The position numbers and the translations under genes are program-made. A stretch of DNA of 64,000 nucleotides from Quadrisphaera sp. RL12-1S (GTDB lineage: Bacteria; Actinomycetota; Actinomycetes; Actinomycetales; Quadrisphaeraceae), in the NCBI RefSeq assembly GCF_014270065.1, contig NZ_JACNME010000005.1, forward strand, positions 62,001-126,000. Direction: 5' to 3'. A model generated the notes under the pieces. The model was not told the origin of the DNA. It made no database searches and worked only from the letters and a program-made list of their open reading frames with translations. Below, one piece after another: positions 36,195-45,280 of the stretch (position 1 is its first letter; every line of letters starts with the position of its first letter).

Positions 36195-37166
36195 ATGACA
36201 GCAGCACCGGTGGCCGCCACCACGGCATCGTCCACCCTCCCGGCCCAGGCCGCGGCCGCCACGGCACGCGGCGGGCTGGTCTACGCGCTCGCCTCCGCCG
36301 CCGCCTTCGGCACCTCCGGCATCTTCGCCAACGCGCTGCTGCACGCCGGCTGGACGCCCGGCTCGGCCGTCATCGCGCGCATGCTGGGCGCGGCCCTCGT
36401 GCTCGCGCCGATCGCCGTCGCCCAGCTCCGCGGCCGCTGGCACCTGCTGTGGCGGGCCCGCTGGCGCGCGCTGGCGTTCGGGGTCTTCGCCATGGCCGGC
36501 TGCCAGCTCGGCTTCTTCGCCGCCGTGCAGACCGTCCCGGTGTCGCTGGCGCTGCTCATCGAGTACTCCGGCGTGCTGCTGGTGGTCGCGTGGGCGTGGA
36601 CCGTCGGCGGCCAGCGCCCCCGCCTGCGCACCGCCCTCGGCGGCCTCGCGGCGCTGGCCGGTCTCGCGCTGGTGCTCGGCGTGGGGGGCGAGGGCCTGAC
36701 CGGCGGGACCGGCCTGGTCTGGGCCGCCGCCGCCGGGGTCTGCCTGGCCGTGTACTTCGTGCTCGCCGCGCACGACGGCAGCGGCGTCCCCGCCCTGGCC
36801 CTCTCCTGGGTGGGCATGCTGGTCGGCGCCGCGGCGCTCGGCGCCGCCGCCCTGGTGGGGCTGCTGCCGATGGGCGTCACCACCGGCGACGTCGCGCTCG
36901 CCGGGTCCGCCGTCCCGTGGTGGTCGGTGGTGCTCGGCATGGTGGCCATCGCCACCGCCTTCGCCTACGGCACGGGCATCGCCGCGGCGCGCCGCCTGTC
37001 GGCGGCGCCGGCGTCGTTCGTGGCGCTCACCGAGGTGCTCTTCGCCGCCGCGTGGGCGTGGGTGCTGCTGGGCCAGCACCTCACCGCGGTGCAGCTGGTC
37101 GGCGGGGCCGTGGTGCTCGCGGGCATCGTCGTCGTCCGCAGCGACAGGTCCTCAGCAGCGGGCTGA
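36195..37166 (+). CDS. EamA-family (DMT) transporter
   Basis: A 323-residue protein with two EamA repeats and about ten membrane helices (first LVYALASAAAFGTSGIFANALL, second VWAAAAGVCLAVYFVLAAH). RLSAAPASFVALTEVLFAAAWAWVLLGQ is the usual end of repeat two. The substrate is not predictable. The 3' end overlaps the convergent protease gene by 15 bases. Confidence 0.87.
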   Translation: MTAAPVAATTASSTLPAQAAAATARGGLVYALASAAAFGTSGIFANALLHAGWTPGSAVIARMLGAALVLAPIAVAQLRGRWHLLWRARWRALAFGVFAMAGCQLGFFAAVQTVPVSLALLIEYSGVLLVVAWAWTVGGQRPRLRTALGGLAALAGLALVLGVGGEGLTGGTGLVWAAAAGVCLAVYFVLAAHDGSGVPALALSWVGMLVGAAALGAAALVGLLPMGVTTGDVALAGSAVPWWSVVLGMVAIATAFAYGTGIAAARRLSAAPASFVALTEVLFAAAWAWVLLGQHLTAVQLVGGAVVLAGIVVVRSDRSSAAG

Positions 37167-37880
37167 GGCGTCCGCCGGGCCCTGGGCCGCCAGCGCGGCG
37201 CGCAGGGTGCTGACCGGCACCGCGTACGCGTCCTCGCCGGTCGTCGCGCCGGCGTAGACCACACCCACCACCGCTCCGCTGCGGTCGACCACCGCTGACC
37301 CGGAGCTGCCCGGCGCCACCGGCGCCTCCAGCCGCAGCACCTGCGCCGCGGCCGTGTGGAGCGGGTCGTCCACGGGGCCGGTGATCACGCCGGTCGCCGT
37401 CGCCAGCGCCTCCCCGTGCGGGTAGCCGACCACCGTGACCGCCTCCCCGCCCACCGGGTCGGCGGACGCCAGCGGCACCGTGGCGGGCAGCTCCTCGCGG
37501 GTGCTCACCACCGCGAGGTCCGCCACCGTGGCCGTCACCGACCCCGCCACGGCCAGCTGGTGACCGTCCCAGGTGTCCACCTGCAGCTGCTCGGCGCCCT
37601 TCACGACGTGGGCGTTGGTGACCAGGGTGTGAGCGTCCAGCGCGAACCCCGACCCGGTCTTGACGCTGGTGCAGCCCACGGTGCGCACCCGCACCGACGC
37701 GCTCACCGCGGTCCGCAGGACGTCGGCGGCGTCGGCGGAGGCGACTGCGCTGGACGCGACCGCCGCCGGGTCCGCCGCCACGGGGTCCACCGGCGGCAGC
37801 TGCGGCACCGCTGCGCACCCCGCCGTCCCCAGCGCACCCAGGACGACGACGGCGGCCCCGCCGACGACCGAGCGCCTCAG
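37152..37880 (-). CDS. Secreted trypsin-like serine protease, putative lipoprotein (probable CTG start)
   Basis: The catalytic domain has the S1/Deg triad: His in TLVTNAHVVKG, Asp in ATVADLAVVS and Ser in APGSSGSAVVD. From the first GTG in frame (37808) the protein would lack an export signal. Reading from a CTG at 37880, which overlaps the upstream stop as CTGA, adds 24 residues: LRRSVVGG, a hydrophobic core, and the lipobox-like GTAGC. This gives 242 residues and a complete signal peptide, so I favour CTG. It forms an operon with the coiled-coil membrane protein upstream. Confidence 0.8.
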   Translation of the reverse strand: MRRSVVGGAAVVVLGALGTAGCAAVPQLPPVDPVAADPAAVASSAVASADAADVLRTAVSASVRVRTVGCTSVKTGSGFALDAHTLVTNAHVVKGAEQLQVDTWDGHQLAVAGSVTATVADLAVVSTREELPATVPLASADPVGGEAVTVVGYPHGEALATATGVITGPVDDPLHTAAAQVLRLEAPVAPGSSGSAVVDRSGAVVGVVYAGATTGEDAYAVPVSTLRAALAAQGPADASARC

Positions 37881-38278
37881 CGGTCCGCCGCCTCGCGCAG
37901 GTCCGTGGCGCGGGCCTTCTCCGCGGCCAGCTGCTCCACGCGCGCGTCAGAGGCGGCGAGGTCCGCGTGGACCGCCGCCACGCGCTGCTGCAGCTGGGCC
38001 GACGTGGCCACCAGCTGCGCACGCTGGGCCTCCGAGCTCTGGGCGCGCTGCTGCCAGGCGTCGCTGACGGCCCACAGGTACGCGGCGGCGCCCAGCGCCA
38101 GCACGAGCGCGACCACCAGACCCACGACGACGCCTGCGCCCGCGCCGCGCCGCTCCCGCCGGCGCGGGCGCTCGCGCAGCGGCGCCGTGGGAGCGGCGGT
38201 GGGCACCACCTCGACGTCCGGCCACGACCGCTGCGCCGGCACCACGGAGGGCCGCACCACGGTCGGCAGCTGGGTCAC
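37877..38278 (-). CDS. Membrane-anchored coiled-coil protein
   Basis: A 133-residue protein. The first 55 residues are Pro/Arg-rich and cytoplasmic, followed by a membrane helix (about residues 57-79, GVVVGLVVALVLALGAAAYLWAV) and a coiled coil (QQRAQSSEAQRAQLVATSAQLQQRVAAVHADLAASDARVEQL). Its stop overlaps the proposed start of the secreted protease, so the two may act together at the outer face of the membrane. The GTG start at 38278 is the first after a long stretch without coding character. Confidence 0.65.
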   Translation of the reverse strand: MTQLPTVVRPSVVPAQRSWPDVEVVPTAAPTAPLRERPRRRERRGAGAGVVVGLVVALVLALGAAAYLWAVSDAWQQRAQSSEAQRAQLVATSAQLQQRVAAVHADLAASDARVEQLAAEKARATDLREAADR

Positions 38279-38389
38279 GCACCCATCGTGACCGCTGGGG
38301 GGTCCGCTCGCCGGAGGTTGCCCAGATCCGTGGGCCCAGCGACCCCGGCACCTTCCTCCACCGGCAGTGCAGCGGTCACCTTCCCCTTC

Positions 38390-38752
38390 GTGATCTCCGG
38401 GGAGGCTCACCGCTACCAGGACTGGGACGAGACCCTCGGTGCGCCCCACGGACCGGTCAGGTCCGCTGCGGAGGCGGAGGCCCGGTTCTCGGCCGGAGAG
38501 ATGGTCACGGTGCTGGTCGGCAGGGCCGAAGCACCCGACGTCGTCCTGCAGGTCAGCCAGTTCGGACACGTGATCGTGACGATGTGGCTCGACCGGCTGC
38601 AGCGACCCGAGGTGACGTACGTCTGGCTCCAGCCGCTCGGGGAGGAGTGGCGCGAGGACGTGCTCCTGTGCCAGGTCGTCTTGAACGAGTTCGACCACCT
38701 GGAGCGGACGGCTGAACGGACGGCGGTGGCCCCCGAACCCTGCGCGGCACCT
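38390..38752 (+). CDS. Uncharacterised protein next to the T7SS locus; 3' end undefined
   Basis: From a GTG at 38390 the frame reads like a folded protein for about 120 residues: AHRYQDWDETLGAPHGPV, AEARFSAGEMVTVLVGRA, VVLQVSQFGHVIVTMWLD, EVTYVWLQPLGEEWRED, VVLNEFDHLE. It then continues without a stop, antisense to the MinD-like gene, as far as 40312, where the sequence loses protein character. The end given is therefore nominal: either the true stop was lost by a frameshift or the protein has an unusual fused tail. The family is not recognised. Its place beside a T7SS locus and its size would suit an immunity-type protein. Confidence 0.45.
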
Positions 38753-39915
38753 CAGAGGCCGCAGACCACGGCCGCGGCCACCCGCTCCCACGCCCGGCGC
38801 GTGCTCGCCGACAGCACCACCGGGTCGACCGGCCCCCCGGCCACGAGCGACCTGTCATGCGGCACCCGCACCACGGTGCGCGTGAGCCGCGCGAAGTGGC
38901 TCTCGATGCGCGCGTCGAGCTCGCTGCCCGCTGCGTCCCGGCCGCTGGCCGGCGCGGTGAGCACGGTGACGGCCTCGGCGACCAGCCGCTCGTGCCCAGC
39001 CGCCCGCAGCGCGTCCGCCAGCCACGCCGCCGACTGCGCCGTGTCCTCCCGGACGGTGGAGACCACCACCAGCTGGTCGGCTGCGGCCAGCGCCGCCTGC
39101 CAGTTCGAGGCGCGCATGTTGTTGCCGGTGTCCACCACCACCAGCCGGTACTGCGCCGCGAGCGCCGCGTGCAGCCTCTGGAAGGCGGCGGCGTCCACGA
39201 GCGCGGCGGAGGCGGCGTCCTCGTCGGAGGCGAGCACGTCGAAGTGCGCCCACGCCTGGTGGCGCACGTACTCGTCCAGGTCACCGACGCGCAGCGGCCG
39301 CTGCGCGGTGAGCTGCGGCAGCGCGTGGAGCAGGTCCACGGCGGTGCGCGAGTGGTCCGCCGGCCGGGCCCGCCAGCCGAGGGTGCCGCGCGTCTCGTTG
39401 TTGTCCCACGCCAGCACCGAGCCGCCGCGGTGCTGCCCGAGGGTGGCTGCCAGCAGCAGCGACGCCGTGGTCTTGTGGGCCCCACCCTTGGGGTTGACGA
39501 CGACGACGGTCCGCGAGCCCTCGAACGGCCGCGCGATGGCCGCCAGATCATCCCGGTGCGCCTGCTCGGCGGCGCCCGGTGCCAGGGAGACCCTCCCCCG
39601 GGTGACGCGGTGCAGCGCGCCGCGCCACCCCCACTGGGCGGGCAGCTCACGTCCCGCGGGGCGGGCGGCGATGAGCTGTTCGAGCGTCGGGGGCGCCTGG
39701 GCGGGTGTCGGCGCGGGCGCCACCGCGGGGGCCGGCTGGAACGGAGTGGCGTCGTCGGCGGGCTGCAGCTGCTGCACCACGCGGCGCACGCGGTCCCAGT
39801 CGGTGGCGGGCAGGTCCACCGGTCGCTCGACCTGCGTGGCGTCCGTCGGGACGGCCAACGGGTGCGAGCGCGCCGGCCGTCCAGCGGTCGGGCTGCCTGC
39901 GGGGTCGGTGGTCAC
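38752..39915 (-). CDS. MinD/ParA-like ATPase associated with type VII secretion
   Basis: A 387-residue protein: a Pro/Ala-rich N-terminal third, then a MinD/ParA ATPase with a deviant Walker A NPKGGAHKTT (about residue 141; both lysines kept), LAWDNNETRGTLGW and VVVDTGNNM. Such ATPases (EspI-like) are found in ESX loci and link secretion to cell state. The GTG start overlaps the eccC stop as GTGA, so it is coupled to eccC. Confidence 0.87.
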   Translation of the reverse strand: MTTDPAGSPTAGRPARSHPLAVPTDATQVERPVDLPATDWDRVRRVVQQLQPADDATPFQPAPAVAPAPTPAQAPPTLEQLIAARPAGRELPAQWGWRGALHRVTRGRVSLAPGAAEQAHRDDLAAIARPFEGSRTVVVVNPKGGAHKTTASLLLAATLGQHRGGSVLAWDNNETRGTLGWRARPADHSRTAVDLLHALPQLTAQRPLRVGDLDEYVRHQAWAHFDVLASDEDAASAALVDAAAFQRLHAALAAQYRLVVVDTGNNMRASNWQAALAAADQLVVVSTVREDTAQSAAWLADALRAAGHERLVAEAVTVLTAPASGRDAAGSELDARIESHFARLTRTVVRVPHDRSLVAGGPVDPVVLSASTRRAWERVAAAVVCGL

Positions 39916-42900
39916 GGTCCGGTCCTCTCCACGTCGTCATCAGCGGTCCAGGCGAGCTGCACCAGCGAGGGCGGCTCAGCTCGGGTCACGTGCAGGGCCC
40001 GGCCCGGTGGCAGGGGGCGCAGCCGGGTGCCGTGGAGCACCAGGCCCTCCTCGCGCGGGCCGGACAGCAGCAGGCCGGGCGAGCCCAGCTCGCGCAGGCG
40101 CCGCAGCGTGGGTCCGGCGAGGCCGGCGGCCGCGCCTCCGGCGGCCCGGGCCACCACGAGGTGCAGGCCGACGTCGGCCGCGACGGGCAGCAGCTCGACC
40201 AGCGGTGCGAGCGGGTCACCGGAGGGCCCGGCCACGAGGTCGTGGTCGTCGACCACCACCAGTGCCTGGGGCCCGTCCCACCAGCTGCGGGCCCGCAGCT
40301 GCTCCCGGGTGACGTCGGGTCCGGGCATCCGCGCGACGAGCTTCTCGGCCAGCGCGGCGATCGTCCCGGCAGCAGCAGGGGCCGAGGCGCAGTACTGGGA
40401 CAGGTGGGCCTCGTCGACGGCGTCGAGGAGGCCTCGTCGGTAGTCGACCACCACCACGAGCAGCTCCGCCGGCGTCCAGCGGCGCGTGTGCGCACGCAGC
40501 AGGGTCCTCAGCGCCGCCGTCTTCCCAGAGCCGGCGTCGCCCACCACCAGCAGGTGCGGGTCGGGCCCGTGCAGCAGGTCCAGGTGCACCGGGCGCAGGT
40601 CCCGCTCGCGCAGGCCGATCGCCACGCCGGGCTCACCGCCTCCGACCGCCCTGGGCAGGTCGTCGAGGGGGACGAGGTCGGGGAGCAGTCCGATCTCCGG
40701 CGTCGTCGTCCCCGTCCACGTCGTCGCGAACGTCCGGGCGAGCTCGCGCACCACCGGGGGCTCTCCTGCCGTGGCGACCTGCACCTCACGGGGCCCGGCG
40801 GCCGTGCTCACGATCATGCGGCCAGGCACGTGGGCGGGCAGGCGCCTCGCGGCGGGGCGGTCCACGAGGGAGTCCCCGGGCTCTCCCAGCCGCAGCTCGC
40901 AGCGCAGGCCCAGCTGGTCCCGCAGCGCGTTCCGCAGGTCGTACCAGCGTCCGCTCGTGACCACCACGTGCAAGCCGACCGCTGCCCCGCGGGTGGCCAG
41001 CGCGGTGATCGGGGCCTCGAGCTCCTCGTGGTCGGCGCGCAGCACGGCCCAGCCGTCCACCAGCAGCAGCACGTGCGGGCGGTCCTGCGCGTCCTCGCCC
41101 TCGCGCTCCTCGACCAGGGCCGTCATCTGGGAGACCACCCGGCGCATGAGCTCGGGCTGGTCGCGGCCGGCGACCGTGCCCACGTGCGGGAGGGCCGCCA
41201 CGTCGCGCAGCCCGCCACCGCCGAGATCGAGGCCGTGCACCTGCACCTGGTCGGGGGTGTGCGTGAGCGCCAGCGACACCACCAGGGAGCGCAGCAGCGT
41301 CGTCTTGCCGCTGGCGGGACCACCCACCACGCCCACGTGTCCCCCGGCGCTGGTGAGGTCGAGCACCCAGGGTGACCGCTTCTGCTGCTCGGGCAGGTCC
41401 ACCACCCCCAGCAGGGGCTGCAGCACGCGCGGCTCGCGAGGCACGCTCCCCAGCAGCCCCGGCAGGCCGACCAGGCCGGGCAGAGGCGGCAGCCAGACCT
41501 GGTGCACGCGCGGTGCGGCCGGGACCAGGCGCTCGACCAGCACGTCGAGCACGGACCGTCTCGCGGGGTCCGACAGGTCCAGCCCCAGCGGCGGCAGCGC
41601 GGTGACGACGTCGTCGGGAGGTGCGAACGCCACCAGGCGCCTCGGCACCGGCCGCGCCTGCACCGGCTGCTGGCGGTGGGGCTCGACGTACGGGGCCGAG
41701 ACCGTGCTGGCCCGCAGCCTCCGGTAGGTGGTGGTGTCCACCTTGAGGTAGGCCGAGCCCGGCGCCGGCGGCAGCTCGAAGGCGTCGGAGCTGCCGATGA
41801 CCGCGCGGCTCTCGGCTGCGCTGAAGGTGCGCAGCGCGAGCCGGTAGGACAGGTGGCTGTCGAGGCCCTTGAGCCGCCCCTCCTCCAGGCGCTGGGTGGC
41901 GAGCAGCAGGTGCACCCCGAGGCTGCGGCCGAGGCGTCCGATCGCCACGAAGACCTCCAGCACGTCCGGCTCCTGCGCCAGCAGCTCGCTGAACTCGTCG
42001 ATCACCACCAGCAGGTGCGGCAGCGGCCGCAGGTCGGCACCGGCGAGCCGGCGCTGGCGGTGCTCGCGGATGCTGGCGAGGTTCCCGCTGTCGCGCAGCA
42101 CCTGCTCCCGACGTCGCAGCTCACCCCTCAGGGCCGCGGCGACCCGCTCGATGGTGCCCGGGTCGTCCTCGAGGTCCGTCACCGAGCCGGCGACGTGCGG
42201 AAGGGCTCCGAGACCGGCGAAGGTCGCCCCGCCCTTGTAGTCGACCAGGACGAACGCGAGGTCGTCCGGGGAGTGGGTGACCGCCAGCCCGGTGACCAGC
42301 GTGCGGAGCAGCTCGGACTTGCCCGAGCCGGTGGCACCGACCACCAGGCCGTGCGGCCCCATGCCGCCCAGGGCCGACTCCTTGAGGTCGAGCTCCACCG
42401 GGCGGCCGTCCACGTCCACGCCCAGGGGGGCCGCCAGGAGGCTGCGCTCGGGGCGCGCGGCCCATGTCAGCGCCGGGTCGACGGCCGCTGCGTCTCCCAC
42501 ACCGAGCAGGTCGACGAGACCCGTGACCTGCGTCAGGGCTGCTCCCTCCCTGCGCGGGGCGAGCCTGAGCGGCGCCAGCGCCCGGGCCAGCACGTCGGCC
42601 TCTGCCACCGACAGCTCGTCCGCGGCAGCACCCTCGCCGCCAGGGCCGTCCCCGTCGACCCCCAGCGACGGACGGCCGTCGGCACCGCGCGGGCCGACCT
42701 CGACCACGTGGTCAGCTCCGGACGGCGCCAGCTCCCGCGTCGGGACGAGCCTCAGCTGGGTCACGCCGGTCGGCCCCAGCGCGGCCAGCTCCGCCAGGGG
42801 GTCCGGCGCCCCCGGCCAGCCGTCGACGACGACGACGAGGGCCGGTCCGCGGTCCGCCTCGGACGACGCCGGCGTCCTGCCCCGCGCCAGCAGTGCCCGG

Positions 42901-43793
42901 CGGCGGTCGAGCTCGGGCCCCAGCAGCGTCAGCAGGTGCTCCGGGCTGCTGGCCAGCAGCGGCTGCTCGGCGCCGTCCGCGTCGCCCGGGTGGTGGGCGT
43001 GGGGCAGCCAGGAGGCCCACTCCCAGACCCGTGCCGCCCCTGGAGCGCTCTGATGCGTCAGGCACACGGCCACCCGCACGTCGTCCGGGGCGTGGAGCAC
43101 GGCCAGCTGTCCCAGCACCGCCCTCGCCGCGGCGCGCACCTGCTCCGGATCACCCACCAGCGCTGTCGTGGCCCCCGCGACGGGCACGACCACCGGGCAG
43201 TCCGCGACCCGGGAGCGGGTGGCCAGGAGGCGCTCCACCGCGCCCCGGGCAGCGGGATCCACGGCCTGGGACGGGTCGACCTCGGGCAGCGCGGGCAGAA
43301 CGAGCGCCGGCACCGACCCCTCGCCGAACCGCAGGTGCAGGAAGTCGGCGTCATCCGTTCGGCGCTCCCACAACCGAGCCGTGCGGGCGACCGACACCAG
43401 GTGGCCGGGGTCGGGGTGCACTGCACGCGCCTCGTCCCGCTGCTGCGTCGCAGCGCGGTCGAGCACGTCGCGGACGTCCGCCAGACGGGTGAAGTAGCGG
43501 ACCCGGCTCACCCCGCCCTGCCCGCGGGTCCGGCGGCGCATCTGGGTCCACATGAGCAGGCCCATGCCGATCGACCCGAGCACGAAGGCGCCGCCTGCCA
43601 CCAGCATCGCGGGGTTGCCGCCCACCAGGGCCATGACCAGCAGACCACCGCTGCCGAGCACCGGGAAGAGGGCGTACGTCCAGCCCACCGTGCTCCCCTG
43701 CGGCTGCACCGGCACCGGTCCCAGCCGAGGGACGTCGGGAAGATCGGGTTGCGGTGGCTGGCGCGGTGGACGGTGCACCACGATGTCGGCCAT
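39912..43793 (-). CDS. eccC: Type VII secretion motor ATPase EccC
   Basis: A 1293-residue FtsK/SpoIIIE-type ATPase. Two membrane helices at about residues 37-80 anchor it. Three ATPase domains follow, with Walker A motifs GATGSGKSE, GGPASGKTT and GDAGSGKTA. Only the first has an intact Walker B with glutamate (VVIDEF). The second and third have LLVDGW and VVVDDH, as in other EccC proteins where these domains bind substrate signals. The ATG at 43793 has an AGGGGGG upstream. A GTG 63 bases earlier is possible. It drives secretion of WXG100 partners encoded on the other strand. Confidence 0.95.
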   Translation of the reverse strand: MADIVVHRPPRQPPQPDLPDVPRLGPVPVQPQGSTVGWTYALFPVLGSGGLLVMALVGGNPAMLVAGGAFVLGSIGMGLLMWTQMRRRTRGQGGVSRVRYFTRLADVRDVLDRAATQQRDEARAVHPDPGHLVSVARTARLWERRTDDADFLHLRFGEGSVPALVLPALPEVDPSQAVDPAARGAVERLLATRSRVADCPVVVPVAGATTALVGDPEQVRAAARAVLGQLAVLHAPDDVRVAVCLTHQSAPGAARVWEWASWLPHAHHPGDADGAEQPLLASSPEHLLTLLGPELDRRRALLARGRTPASSEADRGPALVVVVDGWPGAPDPLAELAALGPTGVTQLRLVPTRELAPSGADHVVEVGPRGADGRPSLGVDGDGPGGEGAAADELSVAEADVLARALAPLRLAPRREGAALTQVTGLVDLLGVGDAAAVDPALTWAARPERSLLAAPLGVDVDGRPVELDLKESALGGMGPHGLVVGATGSGKSELLRTLVTGLAVTHSPDDLAFVLVDYKGGATFAGLGALPHVAGSVTDLEDDPGTIERVAAALRGELRRREQVLRDSGNLASIREHRQRRLAGADLRPLPHLLVVIDEFSELLAQEPDVLEVFVAIGRLGRSLGVHLLLATQRLEEGRLKGLDSHLSYRLALRTFSAAESRAVIGSSDAFELPPAPGSAYLKVDTTTYRRLRASTVSAPYVEPHRQQPVQARPVPRRLVAFAPPDDVVTALPPLGLDLSDPARRSVLDVLVERLVPAAPRVHQVWLPPLPGLVGLPGLLGSVPREPRVLQPLLGVVDLPEQQKRSPWVLDLTSAGGHVGVVGGPASGKTTLLRSLVVSLALTHTPDQVQVHGLDLGGGGLRDVAALPHVGTVAGRDQPELMRRVVSQMTALVEEREGEDAQDRPHVLLLVDGWAVLRADHEELEAPITALATRGAAVGLHVVVTSGRWYDLRNALRDQLGLRCELRLGEPGDSLVDRPAARRLPAHVPGRMIVSTAAGPREVQVATAGEPPVVRELARTFATTWTGTTTPEIGLLPDLVPLDDLPRAVGGGEPGVAIGLRERDLRPVHLDLLHGPDPHLLVVGDAGSGKTAALRTLLRAHTRRWTPAELLVVVVDYRRGLLDAVDEAHLSQYCASAPAAAGTIAALAEKLVARMPGPDVTREQLRARSWWDGPQALVVVDDHDLVAGPSGDPLAPLVELLPVAADVGLHLVVARAAGGAAAGLAGPTLRRLRELGSPGLLLSGPREEGLVLHGTRLRPLPPGRALHVTRAEPPSLVQLAWTADDDVERTGP

Positions 43794-43920
43794 GTCCGGT
43801 CCACCCCCCTCCACCGACGCGGAGATGATCAGTCCCGCAGCCGCGGAGTCTGCCACGGCAGCAGGACACCGGGCATCTCATCGCGAGCCATCACTGCTGG
43901 TCACAGGCCCGGAACGCACG

Positions 43921-45276
43921 GTGTCCACAGCGGCGGCCGGGTGGGTGCGCGTCAGGGCCGTGACACCCACCGGACCGGTCGACGTCTCGCTGCCGCTGGG
44001 GCTGACCACCGCCGAGGTGGTCGACGAGCTGGTGACGTCCCTCGCCCCGGGTGCTCCCCTGGCCCTCGAGGGCCCGTGGCACCTGCACCGCCTGGGTGGT
44101 GCGCCGCTGCCTCCGGACCACCCGCTCGGGGCAGTACGACCCGTGGACGGCGAGGTGCTGCACCTGACCGCGGGTGAGCCCCCACCGCTCGCCGTCGCGG
44201 TGGACGACGCGCTCGACGCGCTCGCCGCCGGCGCCTCGTCCGCCGGGCGCTGGACGTCGAGTGCCGCTACCGGCGTGCTCGTCGCGACCGCCGTGGTGCT
44301 CGGCGTCACCGCCTCGCTCGCCGCCCTCCAGGTGGGGCGCGCCTCAGGTGGGACCCACCTGCTGCCGCTGGCCCTCGCCGTCGTCCTCTGCGGCGTCGCC
44401 ACCCAGCTGCGCCGGGACGGTGGCGTCGCCGTCGCGGTCGCGGCAGCGACGCTGCCCGCCTGGGCCTGCGGCGGACTGGCGCTCGCCGGTGGCGCGGACG
44501 GCCTGCACCGGGTGCTCCTGACCGCCGCGGCCGCGGCCGTCGGCGCGCTCGTCGCCGTCGTCGTCGTCCCGGCGCACCGCGCGTGGTGGGTGGGGGTGGC
44601 CACTGCCGGCACGCTCCTGGCAGGTGCTGCGGCCCTGCCCAGCAGCGGTGCGCTGAGCCTGCGCACCACCGCGGCGGTCGTCGCCGTCGTCCTGGTGTGG
44701 GTCGTGGCGGTGCTGCCTCACCTGATGGCGCGCAGCTCCCTGTGGAGCACCGACTCCCCCGGCGACCGGGCCCGCGAGGAGCTCGGACGGCGCGGCAGGT
44801 CGGCTCGTCAGCTGCTCACCGCGGCGAGCACCGGCACGGCTGCGGTCATCGCTGCCGCCGGAACGGTCCTGGTGCTCGCCGGTCCGGTCAGCGACGCGGT
44901 GCTCGGTGCGGTGCTCGCCGCTGTCGTGGCGCTGCGCGCGCGCCGCAGCCGCTTCGCCGTGGAGTCGACGGCGCTCGCCGTGGCCGGCGCAGTGGTCGTC
45001 GGCGCCGGAGCGGGCCGCCTCGCGGTCGGCACCCCCGACCAGCGCGCGTGGGCGTTGGCGATCGCCGCGGTGGCACTCGCCGGGGTCGTTGCGGCGCTCG
45101 TCGTGGTGGTCCGCGCCGCCCGCGGCGAGGACGCGCTGGCCCAGCGCCTCACCCGCCCGCGGGTGCGCCGCGCCCTCGACGTCGCCGAGGCGGTGCTCGC
45201 CCTGGGAGTGCTCCCGCTGCTGGGATGGGTGCTCGGCCTGTACACCGCTGCGTCTGACGCGGCCGCCTCCTGGTGA
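43921..45276 (+). CDS. eccD: Type VII secretion membrane channel protein EccD
   Basis: A 451-residue protein: an N-terminal ubiquitin-like YukD domain (WVRVRAVTPTGPVDVSLPLGLTTAEVVDELV, closing DGEVLHLT near residue 80), then about eleven membrane helices from residue 117 on. The GTG at 43921 starts directly before the YukD domain. An ATG at 43828 is an alternative that would leave little space for the divergent eccC promoter. Four bases separate it from eccB. Confidence 0.9.
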   Translation: MSTAAAGWVRVRAVTPTGPVDVSLPLGLTTAEVVDELVTSLAPGAPLALEGPWHLHRLGGAPLPPDHPLGAVRPVDGEVLHLTAGEPPPLAVAVDDALDALAAGASSAGRWTSSAATGVLVATAVVLGVTASLAALQVGRASGGTHLLPLALAVVLCGVATQLRRDGGVAVAVAAATLPAWACGGLALAGGADGLHRVLLTAAAAAVGALVAVVVVPAHRAWWVGVATAGTLLAGAAALPSSGALSLRTTAAVVAVVLVWVVAVLPHLMARSSLWSTDSPGDRAREELGRRGRSARQLLTAASTGTAAVIAAAGTVLVLAGPVSDAVLGAVLAAVVALRARRSRFAVESTALAVAGAVVVGAGAGRLAVGTPDQRAWALAIAAVALAGVVAALVVVVRAARGEDALAQRLTRPRVRRALDVAEAVLALGVLPLLGWVLGLYTAASDAAASW

Positions 45277-45280
45277 CGCG

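Noticed and set aside
37152-37880. Treating the nearby serine protease as the T7SS mycosin
   Set aside because: The triad order and sequence are trypsin-like (His, Asp, then GSSGSAVV), not subtilisin-like. There is no C-terminal membrane helix, and the gene is separated from the locus by other genes.
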